From Sinotaia quadrata (Eukaryota; Mollusca; Gastropoda; Architaenioglossa; Viviparidae), in assembly GCA_028829895.1 (NCBI GenBank), contig CM054178.1:64758335-64822334 (forward strand): DNA of 64,000 nt. Direction: 5' to 3'. The notes below the pieces were generated by a model. It was not told the DNA's origin. It did not search any database and saw only the letters and a list, made by a program, of their open reading frames with translations. Shown one piece after another: positions 37,322 to 50,472 of the stretch; within the stretch, counting starts at the first letter, position 1; each line of letters begins with the position of its first letter. The translations under genes were made by a program, and so were the position numbers.

Positions 37322-38160
37322 TACTGAAGATTTTAATTTGAACAAATAACACATTCTTTTTGCTTATCTTTTGTTTCCTTTATAATATTATTATGACTTC
37401 ATTTTGTTGGTGGTGGTTGGTGGTGAGGGGATGTGAATAAATCGGCGGCGCAGCGACTTAATTTCAAAACCAAATAATTTTGTTAACGAGTAGAGAAAAC
37501 CGATTTCCCCGATAGAACTCGAGAGAGAAAAAAAAACTAAAACACAAAACCAAACCAGGGAGATTTTATTCTTCGTTCTTCCGGTGTCAATTTCAACGAA
37601 CTAGAGCGTCGCGACAGCTTGGCGGCGTCGACCGATTTATTGAAGTTTCACTGCGCTGATTTTCGACTTTTAACCCATCCCCCATCCCCAAACCCCACAA
37701 CTCTTTCAACAGCTTGTCGATTTGCTGCAGAAAAGAGCTATTGATTTGCTTCATAGGCATTAGGCACGGCAAACGGACAAGCATTGGTCGTGTGTAGTCG
37801 ATCACTTCCGGTGGTAACAATACATCGTTTCAGCTATGAAGTGAACAGCACTAATTACCCAGACTGAAAATATGACCGTTCTGTGCTGTATACAACTTAG
37901 TTTAAAAAAAAAAAAAGGAATGATGCGAGAACAGATCGTAAACAAATAATAATAATAATAATACACGCCCTTAGTTCTGAATTTGTTTGCTCTAACTGCA
38001 ACCAGCAACACAGGGAATAGATTGGACAGCAAATGAGAATAACAAACTCAATAGAAAAATATAACTGTTCATCACGCATAAATTCCTACACACAAATGCA
38101 CGTGTCAATAACATTCAGATACCTTAAAGAAATCAAAGCAGTCAGCATACAGATAGATAA
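37322..38160. other. Non-coding spacer
   Basis: A minus-strand open frame (37593-37820) in a GC-richer patch was examined and is not recognised. A short (AAT)n run lies near 37947-37962. Confidence 0.35.
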
Positions 38161-38350
38161 GAGAGACAAGGAAGTCAACGCATAAGGAACTCAATGCATA
38201 GAGGGCTGAGAGAGACAAGGAAGTCAATGCATAGAGGGCTGAGAGAGACAAGGAAGTCAATGCATAGAGGGCTGAGAGAGACAAGGAAGTCAATGCATAG
38301 AGGGCTGAGAGAGACAAGGAAGTCAGCGCATAGAGGGCTGAGAGAGTCAG
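38161..38350. repeat. 33-bp minisatellite open on both strands
   Basis: About five units, with ATGCATAGAGGGCTGAGAGA starting at 38194, 38227, 38260 and 38293. The period is a multiple of three. The plus strand therefore reads MHRGLRETRKS repeats, and the minus strand reads SLSALYALTSL and a second repeating frame. No start context or flanking gene supports translation. Confidence 0.9.
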
Positions 38351-38694
38351 GTTTACAAGTTGAAAAGAACTCAAACTCCAGTACAAGATCCAGTATTAAT
38401 ACAAACATTCATAAAGCAAGCGTCATGAAGATCTCAAAGGATATCAACATACCGACTCGGAAAGAACATGAAAGAAACAGTAAACCTGGATGTCGGTCCT
38501 ATAGCTGGAACAGCACACACCAGAAGACACAATGAAGTGGCAAAAAATCGTACACTTAATTCTGCGGACTACTCAAACAGCACACCACAAAGGGAAAGGG
38601 CATGGTGGCATCAACCGGAAGCATTCACTGAAAACAGGAAGTCACAACGTTGCAGCGCGTCAGTTACGAAGAGATCGCTGTGTAATTCCCGTTC
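38351..38694. other. Stop-poor, A/C-rich spacer
   Basis: Three overlapping plus-strand frames are open here, so none can be preferred. No domain recognised. Confidence 0.35.
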
Positions 38695-38820
38695 TCATTT
38701 ACTTATTGACAACCTTTTCCCGACCACTTTGCCAGTATTGTCTGACCATGATTTAACTCATTTACTTATTGACAACCTTTTCCCGACCACTTTGCCAGTA
38801 TTGTCTGATCATGATTTAAC
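38695..38820. repeat. 63-bp tandem duplication
   Basis: TCATTTACTTATTGACAACC begins at 38695 and 38758. The copies differ by about one base. Confidence 0.96.
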
Positions 38821-39369
38821 TCATTTTATTTGAGAGTTGGTCGTTGCAAACCTTTATCAACGTTATAAATTGGTGATAATGAAAATACGCAGGCGACTTT
38901 CAAGCCAAAATGTTTACTTGTAATGTAATTGTTTTCTTGCTGTTGCTGTTTGATCTGTTGTTTGTGATTGTTAAGGAACATTTTGGTTGAAAGTAAGTGA
39001 AATCAACTGATCGGTTACTTTGGAGGGTACGGATGTAATGCTAAAGATATGAGACAAGTGTCTCGCTCAGGTGAATGAGGTTCGATTTTTACTCGTGAGT
39101 AAAATTGTATGAGTTATCTTTAAACGCTCCCCACCTCAATGTAGTGGGTTTAGTCTGTCAAAAGTGGAAATAAGTCAGACTCTATTGGCCAAGTTTACTA
39201 CCAGATCCATTGACAGTTAAAATTCGAGGATTTAAAATACGAGCAGTTAAAATGTAAAACAGGAGGCCATTGGCTGCTGCCCGGGCAAGATTGCGCCAAC
39301 AAAATTTCCATCAAACACCCACGAAAACCGCCACATTACCACCTGTGGTTCTACACTCCTTCCTTTAAT

Positions 39370-39373
<4 letters not shown>
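38821..39373. other. Non-coding spacer
   Basis: A weak tRNA-like patch (GAGGTTCGATTTTTACTC near 39078) is present, but no A-box partner is convincing. Confidence 0.35.

Positions 39374-39456
<83 letters not shown>
39374..39456. repeat. (CT)n microsatellite
   Basis: About 41 uninterrupted CT units. The Arg-Glu minus-strand frame is its translation. Confidence 0.98.
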
Positions 39457-39460
<4 letters not shown>

Positions 39461-40052
39461 GCGTTTGCGTTTGTCGTCAATGAAATTGTCCAAAGTTGGA
39501 AGCGAACTGGAAACCCCCCATTAGTCTTTTGTGCTGTTTGACAAAGAGCCTCCATGAAAACATCAACCCAGCAAGCACACTTGGCCATGGTCAGCGTTAA
39601 GAAATGACTGGCTTTGACTGGCTAGTTAACCAGCGCTGAACCAACATTCGTCACTGTTTGAACATCTAAGAACATCTAAGACTTAACTGAAGGTCAACGT
39701 TGTCTCATGTACGATCTGTGACCTTGACTAATCCACACCTTATTTGTGCAAGAATATTTTATTTTTCATTTACTTTTAATTCACGTATTGTTTCACAATT
39801 TATTTTTAAATTCGTCCATTCCGTGAAGATATGGCTGCTATTTTTTTTTTTAAAACAACACTACCACCATCTTGAATCTGAATATAATGTCCGTAATTGA
39901 GTCTCAGGATATTTCGCTGATCAACTGCGACACAAAATCCATTAAAAATATAAACAGCAGCAAGCCTTTCATTTACATGAGATACATTATTTTGAATCTG
40001 CAAATTCGTAAATGATGAAATATCTGAAAGCAATAAATGATTTCTGATATTA
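39457..40052. other. Non-coding spacer
   Basis: No supportable gene seen. Confidence 0.45.
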
Positions 40053-40375
40053 CGTTTTATTTATTGTAGTGTACATCTTTCGTTTGTGACATGTCAGTGT
40101 TTTGTTTATTGTAGTGAACATCTTTCACTTGTGACATGTCAGTGTTTTGTTTATTGTAGTGTACATCTTTCACTTGTGACATGTCAGTATTTTGTTTACT
40201 GTAGTATACATCTTTCGCTTGTAACATTTCAGTGTTTTGTTTATTATAGTGTAATGTTTTGTTTGTGACATATCAGTGTTTTGTTTATTGTAGTGTACAT
40301 CGTTCGCTTGTGATATGTCAGTGTTTTGTTTATTGTAGTGTATATCGTTTGCTTGACATGTCAATGTTTTGTTGA
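40053..40375. repeat. 45-bp minisatellite, about 7 copies
   Basis: TGTTTTGTTTATTGTAGTGT and CTTTCGCTTGTGACATGTCAG make the unit. 45 is a multiple of three, so frames stay open on both strands (CFVYCS-type and QANDVHYNK-type readings). Confidence 0.95.
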
Positions 40376-41157
40376 GTAAAAAAAAGTACGTGCTGTGAAA
40401 GGTATTGAAAACTCTTACAAAATTATAAAATGAATCCTCTTTTCCATTTTAGTAATAAAAAATGGTTTAATCTTATGCAAACACATGTAAGGTGGTTGCT
40501 ATGCATATATGTTTAATGAAAATAGGCAATAAGAGAGGTTGGGCCATAGTTGAAGAATGCTGGAATAAGTTTGGGAAAGCATTGGCTAATAAGCTTACAG
40601 TGATAAATGAAGCTGAGTTATGTTGGAGAATGTTAGAATTAGTTTGCAAAAGGGTTGGTACTTTGAAACAAAGGGCTGGGTTTACGTTGGAAAATAATGT
40701 TTCACTCTTGGTCAATGGTGACGATCATGGCTAAAGAAGAGCGAATTTGTGTTTAGATTCCATCGGCTCTACGTCAGTGTGACAGTACCAACGATCAAGT
40801 TGGGTCGTAGAAACATGCTACTGGTGTATACTGTGCTGCACACACCTACAGCCAGATAACCGTTACTCGAAATGCAATTTTAGATAATATATCTGTGTGT
40901 TGCATATCAGTACAAGTACCGTTTAGGTAAATAAATATTAGAAATTAATTAATTAGACTTAAAAAAAAATAATAAAATAGATTAAATAGTCAGGGGACCT
41001 TCTGACGACTTTCGGCTGTCGGTCGGCCCTGCTGAACTGAAGTGTAGGAAGAGTTACTGATTAAGTCTTCCGCTACATCAGTTCCGGTTAACTTTCTTAA
41101 AATGGATTTATCGCCAGTTATTCTGCGGAGCGTCTTGAGCATCATTGGTACTGACAG
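40376..41157. other. Non-coding spacer
   Basis: An open frame on each strand covers 40473-40734, a stop-poor patch with weak internal repetition (GAATGCTGGAATAAG / GAATGTTAGAATTAG). No domain recognised. Confidence 0.35.
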
Positions 41158-41275
<118 letters not shown>

Positions 41276-41469
41276 CATATACACACCACACACATTGTTA
41301 CTCACACATTATATAGTGATTTCCATAGAGATCGATGGCTGCACTAACAACAGCTCAGCTATGCATGCAATGCCGGATGAAGGCTGTTGATGCTCTGTTT
41401 CTGGATTTATCTTCCCATGAAACAGGAAATATGTTAGTGCTGATGTACCGGTGCTGCAAGCTGCTGGCA

Positions 41470-41612
41470 CGAACAGTTCATCAAGTGCGCTTCATTGTCT
41501 ACATAATAGGATAAGACTACTGACAGTAGCTGGTATTAAGTTATCATCAAGTGCACATCGCTATCTACATTACAAGTTAGCACTACTGACAGTAGCTGGT
41601 ATTAAGTAGTAA
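41470..41612. repeat. About 70-bp tandem duplication
   Basis: Both copies contain CATCAAGTGC and ACTACTGACAGTAGCTGGTA. Confidence 0.9.
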
Positions 41613-43118
41613 TTAGCCAGCTGGCATCCGCGCCACGCGATCCTTTCCTGGAATGAACACACAAAGATTTCTTGACTTTATAATCAGCAGTTTAAAACTG
41701 GATAGAAAGAGTTAACCTGGATAGAAACAGTTTAGCCTGGGTAAAAATTTGTAAGGCGCAGGGAGCTGGGGAACAACATGATATAACTCAGTTTTGACCA
41801 CAGAACCGACTTCAACTGATGTAATGCGATATTACCCACGAGGATTAGCTCAAATATATCCAATTGTGTTTGTAGTGTGTGTGTGAATGAGTGAGTAAGA
41901 TGAGTAGTGGGCTTAATGAGAGAAAGTTGAAGGTCTTTTATAATTATGTAATAAAGGGATGATTCAATAAGTGCTCTAAACATTGGCACGAGATTTAGTA
42001 TTTTATATAGTTGGTTTCTTTTTCCAAAATTATTGCAGAAGTAAAACAGTTTCCTCGAAAGGATCAGATATTTATATAAGTTTTTTTTAAGACCTCTGTT
42101 TTTAAAGAAAAAGACTACAAACTTTTTCATAATTACAAACCCCTCTCAAGTCATAATTATTATGCAAGAGTGATAGCCATGCCTCATAAGTTCGCGGTAG
42201 ATCTAAGAACGTTCCCTTCGATGCTTCTACATTTTTTTTTTGTTAGACATTTACGGTAAATACTGTGCACATAACACTGAAAAAAATTCGAAGAGTTTGT
42301 TTGTCTGACCGACAACTGACCGAACACATGGTAAAAATTAATGACAAAGTCTAGTTTAAAAGAAAATATATATTATACACACTCACTCAATGTGCATGCG
42401 CGGAAGCTGATTGGCAGAAATGATACCGGCCCCCACCCCCATCCCCCAAGACTGTGTAGTACTTGAATAAAGTGACATTTCCCTTATCTACGCATTTTCT
42501 TCATAAAAATCCCGTTTGGAACTGACCCACAATTCCCTTGCTCTAAGCCACATATCCTATCGAATTCTTCTGCCATAGATCCTGGTTTCTACATAAACAT
42601 GAGCTGCGTCTGCTTGGCGTGTTGAAAGAGAATAAATAATATACTCCTTTATTGAGTTTCCTGTTACAAAAAGAATGGAAGCAAGAATGGAAGCAGCACA
42701 GGAAGTCCAATAATTTGTTCGATTTGTTGCCATTATGAGTAATGCGTGTTCCAACCATAAATTTTATTTTGTTGTTTTTGTTGAACCAAGTCGTTTGTCA
42801 GTTAGTGAATGCCGCACTCCTTGGAGTGAAGCAATTAAATGTCGCGAAGATCGGCTCCATGTACCACCTCGCGGTTAAACGCCGGCATTTTTCTCTCAGA
42901 TATGTGGTCGTTCAAACTTGGAATCATGTTCTCGAAATGAAGACACACAGGGCATCTAAACATGTACGTTGGCGGATTGATCACAGAGTACATCAGTACC
43001 GGTATTTATTCTCCAGTCGCGTGCAGCAAAACGGTAAAATGACTGAGCATTGTCAGCAAATCCAGAGACCTTCCACGCCTCAAATCCTGTGCATAGCTAG
43101 AATTTTAAGAACGAGCCT
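41613..43118. other. Non-coding spacer
   Basis: Contains a C-rich tract at about 42430-42448 and a 130-codon plus-strand frame (42742-43134) with no domain that I recognise and no splice signals at its edges. Confidence 0.35.
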
Positions 43119-43425
43119 GCATAGTCAAGGTTAATAAAGAACGGAGTGCGTAGTCAAGGTTAATAAAGAACGGAGTGCGTAGTCAAGGTTAATAAAGAAC
43201 GAAGTGCGTAGGCAAGAGCAAACTATAAGTGTATTAACAAATACGAATCTGGATAACCAGGAATAACCAAGAACGGACATGAATAGCCAGGCTTAACAAG
43301 AACACACTCACGGACTTATGATGTCAAGATTAACTAGAAATGCATAGCCAGGATTAACAAGAACAGATGAACGTACATACAGAGCGATAGGGAGAATTAA
43401 CAAGAAATGCATAGCCAGGAGACAG
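43119..43425. repeat. 29-bp minisatellite with decayed right flank
   Basis: AGTCAAGGTTAATAAAGAAC units start at about 43119, 43148, 43177 and 43206. Looser copies (ATAGCCAGGATTAACAAGAA) continue to about 43425. Confidence 0.88.
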
Positions 43426-43782
43426 AGTGAGTATATTGGGTCATCTGTGGATCGAGTCAAACAGTTCATTTCTGCAATGGAACAGAATGACTGCCAGTTC
43501 AAATGTTAATTTTAGACTTACCATCTAATAAGCACGCCCTAGCAGTGTCAAATTCTGTGATTAACTGAACATTTGGTTGCTTAAATCCATCCATGGCATG
43601 CATTAAATATGATTATATGATTCTGCAAGTAGCCATGGCATATATTACATGTTTACAATTAACTTACTGTTTGTAGGATTACGTCACTGTCACAAAACTT
43701 TTACAGTGGATATACGGCTCAGAGTGATGTTTAGGACGGCATCAGTAGTAAAAACTTTTCATGATCCTGCAGACAAGGCTCA

Positions 43783-43794
<12 letters not shown>
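43426..43794. other. Non-coding spacer
   Basis: No supportable gene seen. Confidence 0.4.

Positions 43795-43860
<66 letters not shown>
43795..43860. repeat. (CT)n(CA)n compound microsatellite
   Basis: CT to about 43817, then CA to 43860. Confidence 0.98.
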
Positions 43861-43862
<2 letters not shown>

Positions 43863-45296
43863 GAGTTACACTATAGACTTTCTTAAAGGAATAACAATAA
43901 AAATTTATGATAATAAGTCAAAATGCAATAGACTTTGAACGTAGAACTTTTGTTAATGTCACAAACACAAAAATCTGCAAAACAAACAAAACAAAATAAC
44001 AACAACAAAAACCTGGCTGATAGCTGGAAATACAAGTGTATGCCACTGAGGTCAGAGCTTAATGTCAGGACAATTTTACATCCTTTTTATCTTCACAGCT
44101 GAAATTCTGGCAACAGACTTTTAATGCAGAGAACCAGAATGAACGGCAACAACAATACAAACAGAATCACGTGTAGCCTCTGAGAAATTCAGTTTAAAAA
44201 CAAAAAGACACGATTAAGCATGGTAATTGAGATAAGTATTACTTTATCAATAGTTGCATAATGTACATTGTAAAAATCGAATTCTGACTAATCATTAGAT
44301 TTAATGCACAATATTGTTTTGGGGAGAGTGCAACTTTTGAGTAAATACGGTAAAAACTTTCTGCTGTTGTGACTGTCAAGAGTGTCACCAGAGTACTTGC
44401 CCCTGCAATGTAGAAAGTTTTGCGACGAGTTAGACAAGATAAATGAGTGAAGTGCTTTTAAGTTTATATGGGGACTTTTAAAACACGGGATTACTCTTTT
44501 TGAAGGTATTTGTTCTAAACTATTTCTTTTAAAAATCAGTTCATTGTTTGTGACAAATCAAGGGTCTTACAAAGACAGGAATATGTATTTATATTTTTTT
44601 CTCAGTACGGATACTCGACACTTTAATGTGTTAGTCCCGCTGAGTGATGATAGTATAAGCACAAAACAACATTATTCAACTTAATAGTTTTGCATTGTTA
44701 TTTATGAGACTGCTAAAGACCTAGTGTTGGAGTTCGTTTCCCACCCATCACATAATCAAAACAACCCGAAACGTTTATTTTGACTCGAACGCGCCTTGTG
44801 TTAATATGTAGTGTGATGTAAGGCAAGCAAATGTTTGCAACTGTTTTATTCTTTTCAGAATTTTATAGCCTATTATCTTGAACCAGTGAAAGCCGCGTCA
44901 TATAACAAAAATTCGCTCTCTATGCTTATATGTACTATGAAACAGTCATTTTTAATTTGAAACATATCTCTGAAGTTTTTGTGAGTGTCGATTTTTACCA
45001 CTGTTCACCTAAAAATAGTAGGCCTAAATCTATAAATATGTCAAGACTGAAAGTAGTTTCTTGATTATATTGATGTAGCTGTCATGACACATACAATATA
45101 TATTGCAGTTAATTTTTATTTTAATTTTCCTTTTCACCTTCATATCATAAGATTTTTTAGTACAATGATTTTGTCCCGTGCAGTTTATTTATTTTATTTT
45201 TTTTACCACTGTTAGTGTTAACTTATACAGTTATAGTTATAAGTACCTCTTTGAAATTAATTTTCTTTATATTTTACATATATACCTGTGTGTGTG

Positions 45297-45298
<2 letters not shown>
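43861..45298. other. Spacer containing the CpG-rich to CpG-poor transition
   Basis: CpG is frequent up to about 45.0 kb (for example TCGAACGCGCC at about 44786 and GCCGCGTC at about 44892). After 45176 it becomes rare. This is a plausible location for the upstream end of the Slo2 transcription unit, but no promoter motif or untranslated exon could be fixed. Confidence 0.4.

Positions 45299-45338
<40 letters not shown>
45299..45338. repeat. (GA)n microsatellite
   Basis: About 19 GA units. Confidence 0.97.
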
Positions 45339-45342
<4 letters not shown>

Positions 45343-48000
45343 CTTCAAAGATTCTACTCCCATGTATTGTTGATTGTAATTAAAATGTTAAATTTTGTAG
45401 ATTAAAAGAAAATAATTAAAGCATTGTAAACAAGCTTTGATTTATCATTGTGAAATTGTAATCTTAATATAGTATTAGTATTACTGTGTTCTTTTCAACA
45501 TCCTGGTTAGTTGACCTTAATATATTTCCCTTATTTGTTAGTTTTTTTCCCTTCTCTAATATGAACTAATAGTTTTATGTATATACTCTCCTAAAAATAG
45601 TTTGATACATTACAAGCAATCCACATTGTAACTTAAAGGATTAATTTATTTTCTGTATTCTTATTATTTATTTCCTTATATATTATTTTTTATATATATA
45701 TATTATATATATAAATTAAAATTTAATAAAGCTACAAGAAATTGTTTTGTTTAAATGATTTTACATATGATTAGCCCAATGGTAGTTCTAATTTTAAAAA
45801 CCCATATATCCCATATATATTTGTTAGAGTTTAAAAAAATTATCCACAAAATTTGTTAGATTGCTACTGTTACTAGTGTTAGTGTTTCTGGTATTTTACT
45901 GTTACTGATTATTGCACTAATATTAGTAGTAATATATTATATAGTAATTCTTTTCTCAATAAATGTAAAAGTAAAGTCTTTATAAAGTAAATATAGCTTT
46001 GAATTACATGTATATTAATTTACAAATCCTGCTACAATATCTGTTAGCTTGATATACAACAGCATCAGAAACATAGTATTGATCAAAATTCACAAATATA
46101 CTGTACAACACAATCAAATTAGTGAACATAGAACTAATTGTTCAGTTACCATAAATCATTCTCCATTTAAAATCATAGATCATAGATTCAAACGTGTATA
46201 AAGTATTTTAATTTAGTTTAAAGTCCATTCTTTCTTTATCAGTCAGTTAACTTACCATAAGCTAACGATCACCTTTATGACTGGACTTGAGTTATGTCAA
46301 AATAAAACTTCTTCAACAAAGTAACTTTTGGTCCATCCCTATTGGATGAAGTTGTTATGAGCAAGTGTGAGACTATTAGTCAGAAAAAGTATTGGAACTG
46401 ATTTGGATTGCATCAGCAAGTTCTAGCATATTCTTTTCCTGAGTTGTTTACTCCAGCTCTGACACTTACAAAAAATACTATCAGTATCATAAGCAGTGCC
46501 CATTATTAAGTTTAGAATTAGGGATAGGCAAATTTACTTTGCCACACAAAGTTAAAGCCATGTGAATAATGAGAAAATAATATGAATTAATCTTGTCTTT
46601 AGAGACTACACAAAAGTAACACTAAAATTTAAAAAAAAAGAAATATGTTGGTAGCTGATATTTGAGATAATTTAATTTAATATGTGAAATTCTGCAAGAA
46701 TATAAAATTATAATAGTTAATGGAATTTTAAATTGATTTGTTACTAATACTGTAAATTAGTGTAATAGCAGTGATAGTGTCACTTGATAGTGGAACATTA
46801 ATATACTGTAACCAAGCATAAAATAAATTATAATATCCTCTTTATAAATATATATATAGCTTACTGATCAGTAATAACTAATAAGTAATATTGAAGCAGA
46901 CAAGCAAATACAAGGAATAGAACAGAATTACTTTTCAGACAGAGTTCTAAATCTTAAGAAGGTCTGAGAAACCATATGAACAGATCAAAGATAGAAAGAT
47001 CAAAATATTGCTGGAAATTGGAGCTTAACATGTGCAAGTTTATGTTTGTAAAATTAAGTATAAAGCTTTAAAACAACTGGAATTTGCAATAGTTCTGTTT
47101 GCAGATTTTGGATCTGGAATTTATAAATTATTATTTATATTTCAGTATTTTTCACTTGATGTAATATATTTAATATCAGTATATTACTACTACTTTATTA
47201 GTAGTAATACATGTATATTAAATATCAAGATATTACTATTACTTTATAAGTAGTAAAATGTAAATTAATGTTTTAAGTTCTTTTTTTTAAAGTCTATATT
47301 CTGTGAATAAATTTTTATTTTAAATCACTAATATTGTAATAATATAAATTTACTTTTCTTTATTTGTATAATCCAGTAGTTTAGTTTAATATTAATATAA
47401 TAATAGTTAATACTGACATTATTTTGAACTTTTCTGTTCATTTTCTTAGTTTGAAGTTCTGATACTTTGTAGTATATCTGACAGTTTCAGAAACTGTGTA
47501 ACCTCACACGTGCATGCATCATTTGCTATTGTTAAAGGAAAAGGATCATTTAGAATTTGAATATTCCTGATAACAGTGAGATTAGAAATATATTAATATT
47601 TTCTTCAGCATTGTGCTTTATTCCTTTATTTGTATATACTTATTAGTTAGTTATAAATATAATCTACAGCAAAGTTTTTTAAATCACAGATTTTGATAGA
47701 ATGCTTGAACTGTATTTATATTTTAAAATGCACAAATATTAAAATAAAATTATGCCGACAGATTGATAGGTGAAAGAATGCCATGTCAGTGATATGTTAT
47801 TTTGAAAATTTAAATTTGAATTTGTTTTAGCTTAACTGTGTTAGTAGTATAGTATTGTGTTATAACAATATAAGTTTATAAGTAATATAATTATTTAAAG
47901 TTGAAAAATATTTCACAACTTATGAAACTGCCATAAAGATTAAATTAGATAGACTATTAATAGTATTTATAATAATATATATATATAACTTTTATCAGTA
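45339..48000. other. AT-rich, CpG-poor sequence (5' flank or intron)
   Basis: About 2.7 kb of AT-rich DNA with very few CpGs. No coding exon recognised. The 73-codon frame at 47032-47253 is AT-driven. Confidence 0.5.
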
Positions 48001-50353
48001 TACCATATTTATTCAAATATTGGTCAAGAACTTTGCTCACCTTTTGAAACAATAAATACTTATAGTTATACTACTAGTTATTGTCAATGTCAAGTTGCAA
48101 AATCTGCCAACAATAATTTAGGGTGAAATCATAAAATGTTAATGTATAATCATCACCCATAGGTTATCTCTTTTTGTCAAGAAAGCCTTTATTATCACTT
48201 GCAAGCATATAAATATTACTTTTTATAGCATACACTTCAATAATATATAGCACGCAAGTTTACTTCAACATTTCAAACTGGCAAGACTGTGACAGGTCAG
48301 AAAAGTATGGGAAACTATGCTATACGGCTCATCGACTGCAAATATATTTCCATTTAATATTTAGTAATATTTAATATAGGCCATCAATTGTAAATATGGA
48401 GTAGGCCTCTAGTAAGACTCTAGGATCTCATTTTTTAAATTGTGGAACACAATATATTGCTTTCTGTAATATATAGGACTGTAGTATATTCACTTTACCA
48501 GTAAGCTTTGTTTGCAATATTCTTTAGACCAATCATGGTTGTAGTCACTAGGTATGAGCTGATTAGTCCATTTGATTGATCACGGGGCTAATCTTTCAAA
48601 AACTCACCAGAACTGTATATAAAGTCTGTACTTTTGCACAAATCATTTATTGATTTGGAAGTATTTAGTATTAATAATTATAACAAAAATACCTACCAAA
48701 ATGAGCAAATTGAAGAGGAAGTGAATGTCATACAAAGCTGGTTTCAAGTTGAGAGTTGTGGAATATGCAGAACTTCAAGAGATTATAATGCAATGCAAGA
48801 GTTTGGTTTAAATGAAAGGCTTGTTTGTGTCTGGCAGAAGATGAAGAAGACACTAACTGACATGTCGAAGACAAAATTTGCTCAAAGTGGGAATATGTCT
48901 TCATTCCCAGAATTGGAAGTGGAATTGAATGAGTGGATTCTGTCTCAGTGTCACATGGTTATCTTGTTATCCGTGAACCAATTCATCGTTGAGCTGTCCA
49001 ACAGAACAAGACCAACAGATACCAGAATCTACCATGGCTACTTTTTTTTAGCATCAGTAGGATGGTGTTCCCGCTTCATGGACAGGCATTCTTTGATGTT
49101 ACCACAGTGAACTAACAGCACACAGAAGTTGCTAGCAGTATTATAAGAAAAGATTGTCATTCTATTGATTTGTGATAAAAGCATAGAAAACAACACAATT
49201 ATGCTTTATCACAGCTTGGAAACAACGACAAGATGCCCATGACCTTTAATTTACTGCCAAATCGAACAGTGAACCCTGCTGTCGCTAAAACCATTCTGAT
49301 CATAACAACAGGCTTGATTTACAGTAGTCCTGGCTTGCATGTCTGATGGTACAAAGTTGAAGCCTGTTGTAATTTTCAAATGGAAAACTTTACCAAAGGG
49401 TATCAAATTCGTATCCGGTGTCATTGTCCAGGCCATACCTAAAAGGCTGGATGGATGAAGCAGGAACCCAGCAATGGTTAAATCAAGTTTGGAACACATA
49501 ATCTGGGGCAGTGATGAGCGAACATTCTATGCTTGTTTGGGACATGTTCCACATGCATATCACTGAATCCTGTAAAAAGACAGCTTGAGATCTATGGATG
49601 GATGTAGCTGTAATCCCAGTTGGTCTGATGTTGGTACTGCAACTGCTTATTGTGTGCTTAACAAGCTATTTAAGGGTTGCCAATGCAAAATGTGGTTAGA
49701 ATGGATGACCTCAAGTTCTGCGACTCTGACAAAAGGCAGAAATCTGATGAAGCCAAACATTACAAATGTGGTTGCCTGGGTCAAAGAGGCATGGGAGTCA
49801 ATACCAGCAGATATGATACAACAGTTATTCATGAAATGTGATATCTCGAATGCAATGAACTGCTCAGAAGATGATGCACTGTACCAGGAGGGCAGTAAAT
49901 CAACAAGTGAAACTGAGAGCGAGGACGAAAATGACGACTGAACTTCTGAAGCACACTAATGTGACATTTAATTAATTACTATTCACCTGTTATATTTTAC
50001 ACTAATTAAAGATGCTTCCCTTACTTACTAAATTTCTTATACAAACCAGAAGTAGAGAATGGAAGTTATCTTTTCATTCACATATTTATTGTTTAAAAAT
50101 GATTTTAAAACACCTTAAATTTTATTTCAATTTCTATTACAGGTACATAAAAGGTGTTTTTATATCAGATTATTGATAAAGAATGGAACAGTTTATCATC
50201 TTTTGTGTCACCCCATGTAATTGTTTGGCCCTTTGACTTATAGTTATAAATACATGTAATTGGATGCTGAATTTTGGACTAGGGTTTAGCCCTTTTAGTT
50301 ATTTTAGGTTTCAACTTATACTCGACTCCACCAATATTCAAGTATATATGGTA
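48001..50353 (+). mobile_element. Decayed pogo-type DNA transposon
   Basis: Terminal inverted repeats are TACCATATTTATTCAAATAT (from 48001) and, at 50331-50353, the complement of TACCATATATACTTGAATAT, matching at 19 of 23 positions over the full repeats. If the outer TA at each end is the target duplication, the element proper is CCATAT...ATATGG, consistent with Tc1/mariner-pogo insertion at TA. The total is about 2.35 kb and encloses a broken transposase (48634-49941). It has the low CpG content of its surroundings, so it has been resident long enough to share their mutation pattern. Confidence 0.75.
48634..49941 (+). pseudogene. Pogo-family transposase pseudogene
   Basis: The N-terminal part (48634-49110) is open and resembles the helix-turn-helix/CENP-B-like DNA-binding region of pogo transposases, ending in GWCSRFMDRHSL as that domain usually does. 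It then stops. From 49111 to 49584 the catalytic region is recognisable only in pieces with stops and frameshifts: GNNDKMPMTFNLLPNRTVNP, and KGWMDEAGTQQWLNQVWNT near 49441-49497, followed by TAA. The C-terminal part (49585-49941) is open again, with LNKLFKG, MWLEWMTSSSATLTKGRNLM and AWESIPADMIQQ, then an acidic tail. The expected aspartate of the first catalytic motif appears within NNDKMPM. The gene is inactive as it stands. Confidence 0.85.
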
Positions 50354-50432
50354 TGTCCATATAAAACTATCTTAATTATATACTAAAAATTATTTAATGT
50401 CACAATACTTAAAGTTTTAAACAGCAAAATCT

Positions 50433-50472
<40 letters not shown>

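Noticed and set aside
37593..37820. Minus-strand 75-codon frame beginning MLPPEVIDYTRP
   Set aside because: It looked more protein-like than its neighbours, but no family was recognised and no flanking exon or splice context supports it.
39040..39110. tRNA gene or SINE
   Set aside because: Only a weak B-box-like GGTTCGATTTTTACT; no credible A-box or cloverleaf.
42742..43134. 130-codon plus-strand frame in a CpG-richer patch
   Set aside because: No recognisable domain, no splice sites at its edges, and a competing stop-poor frame on the other strand.
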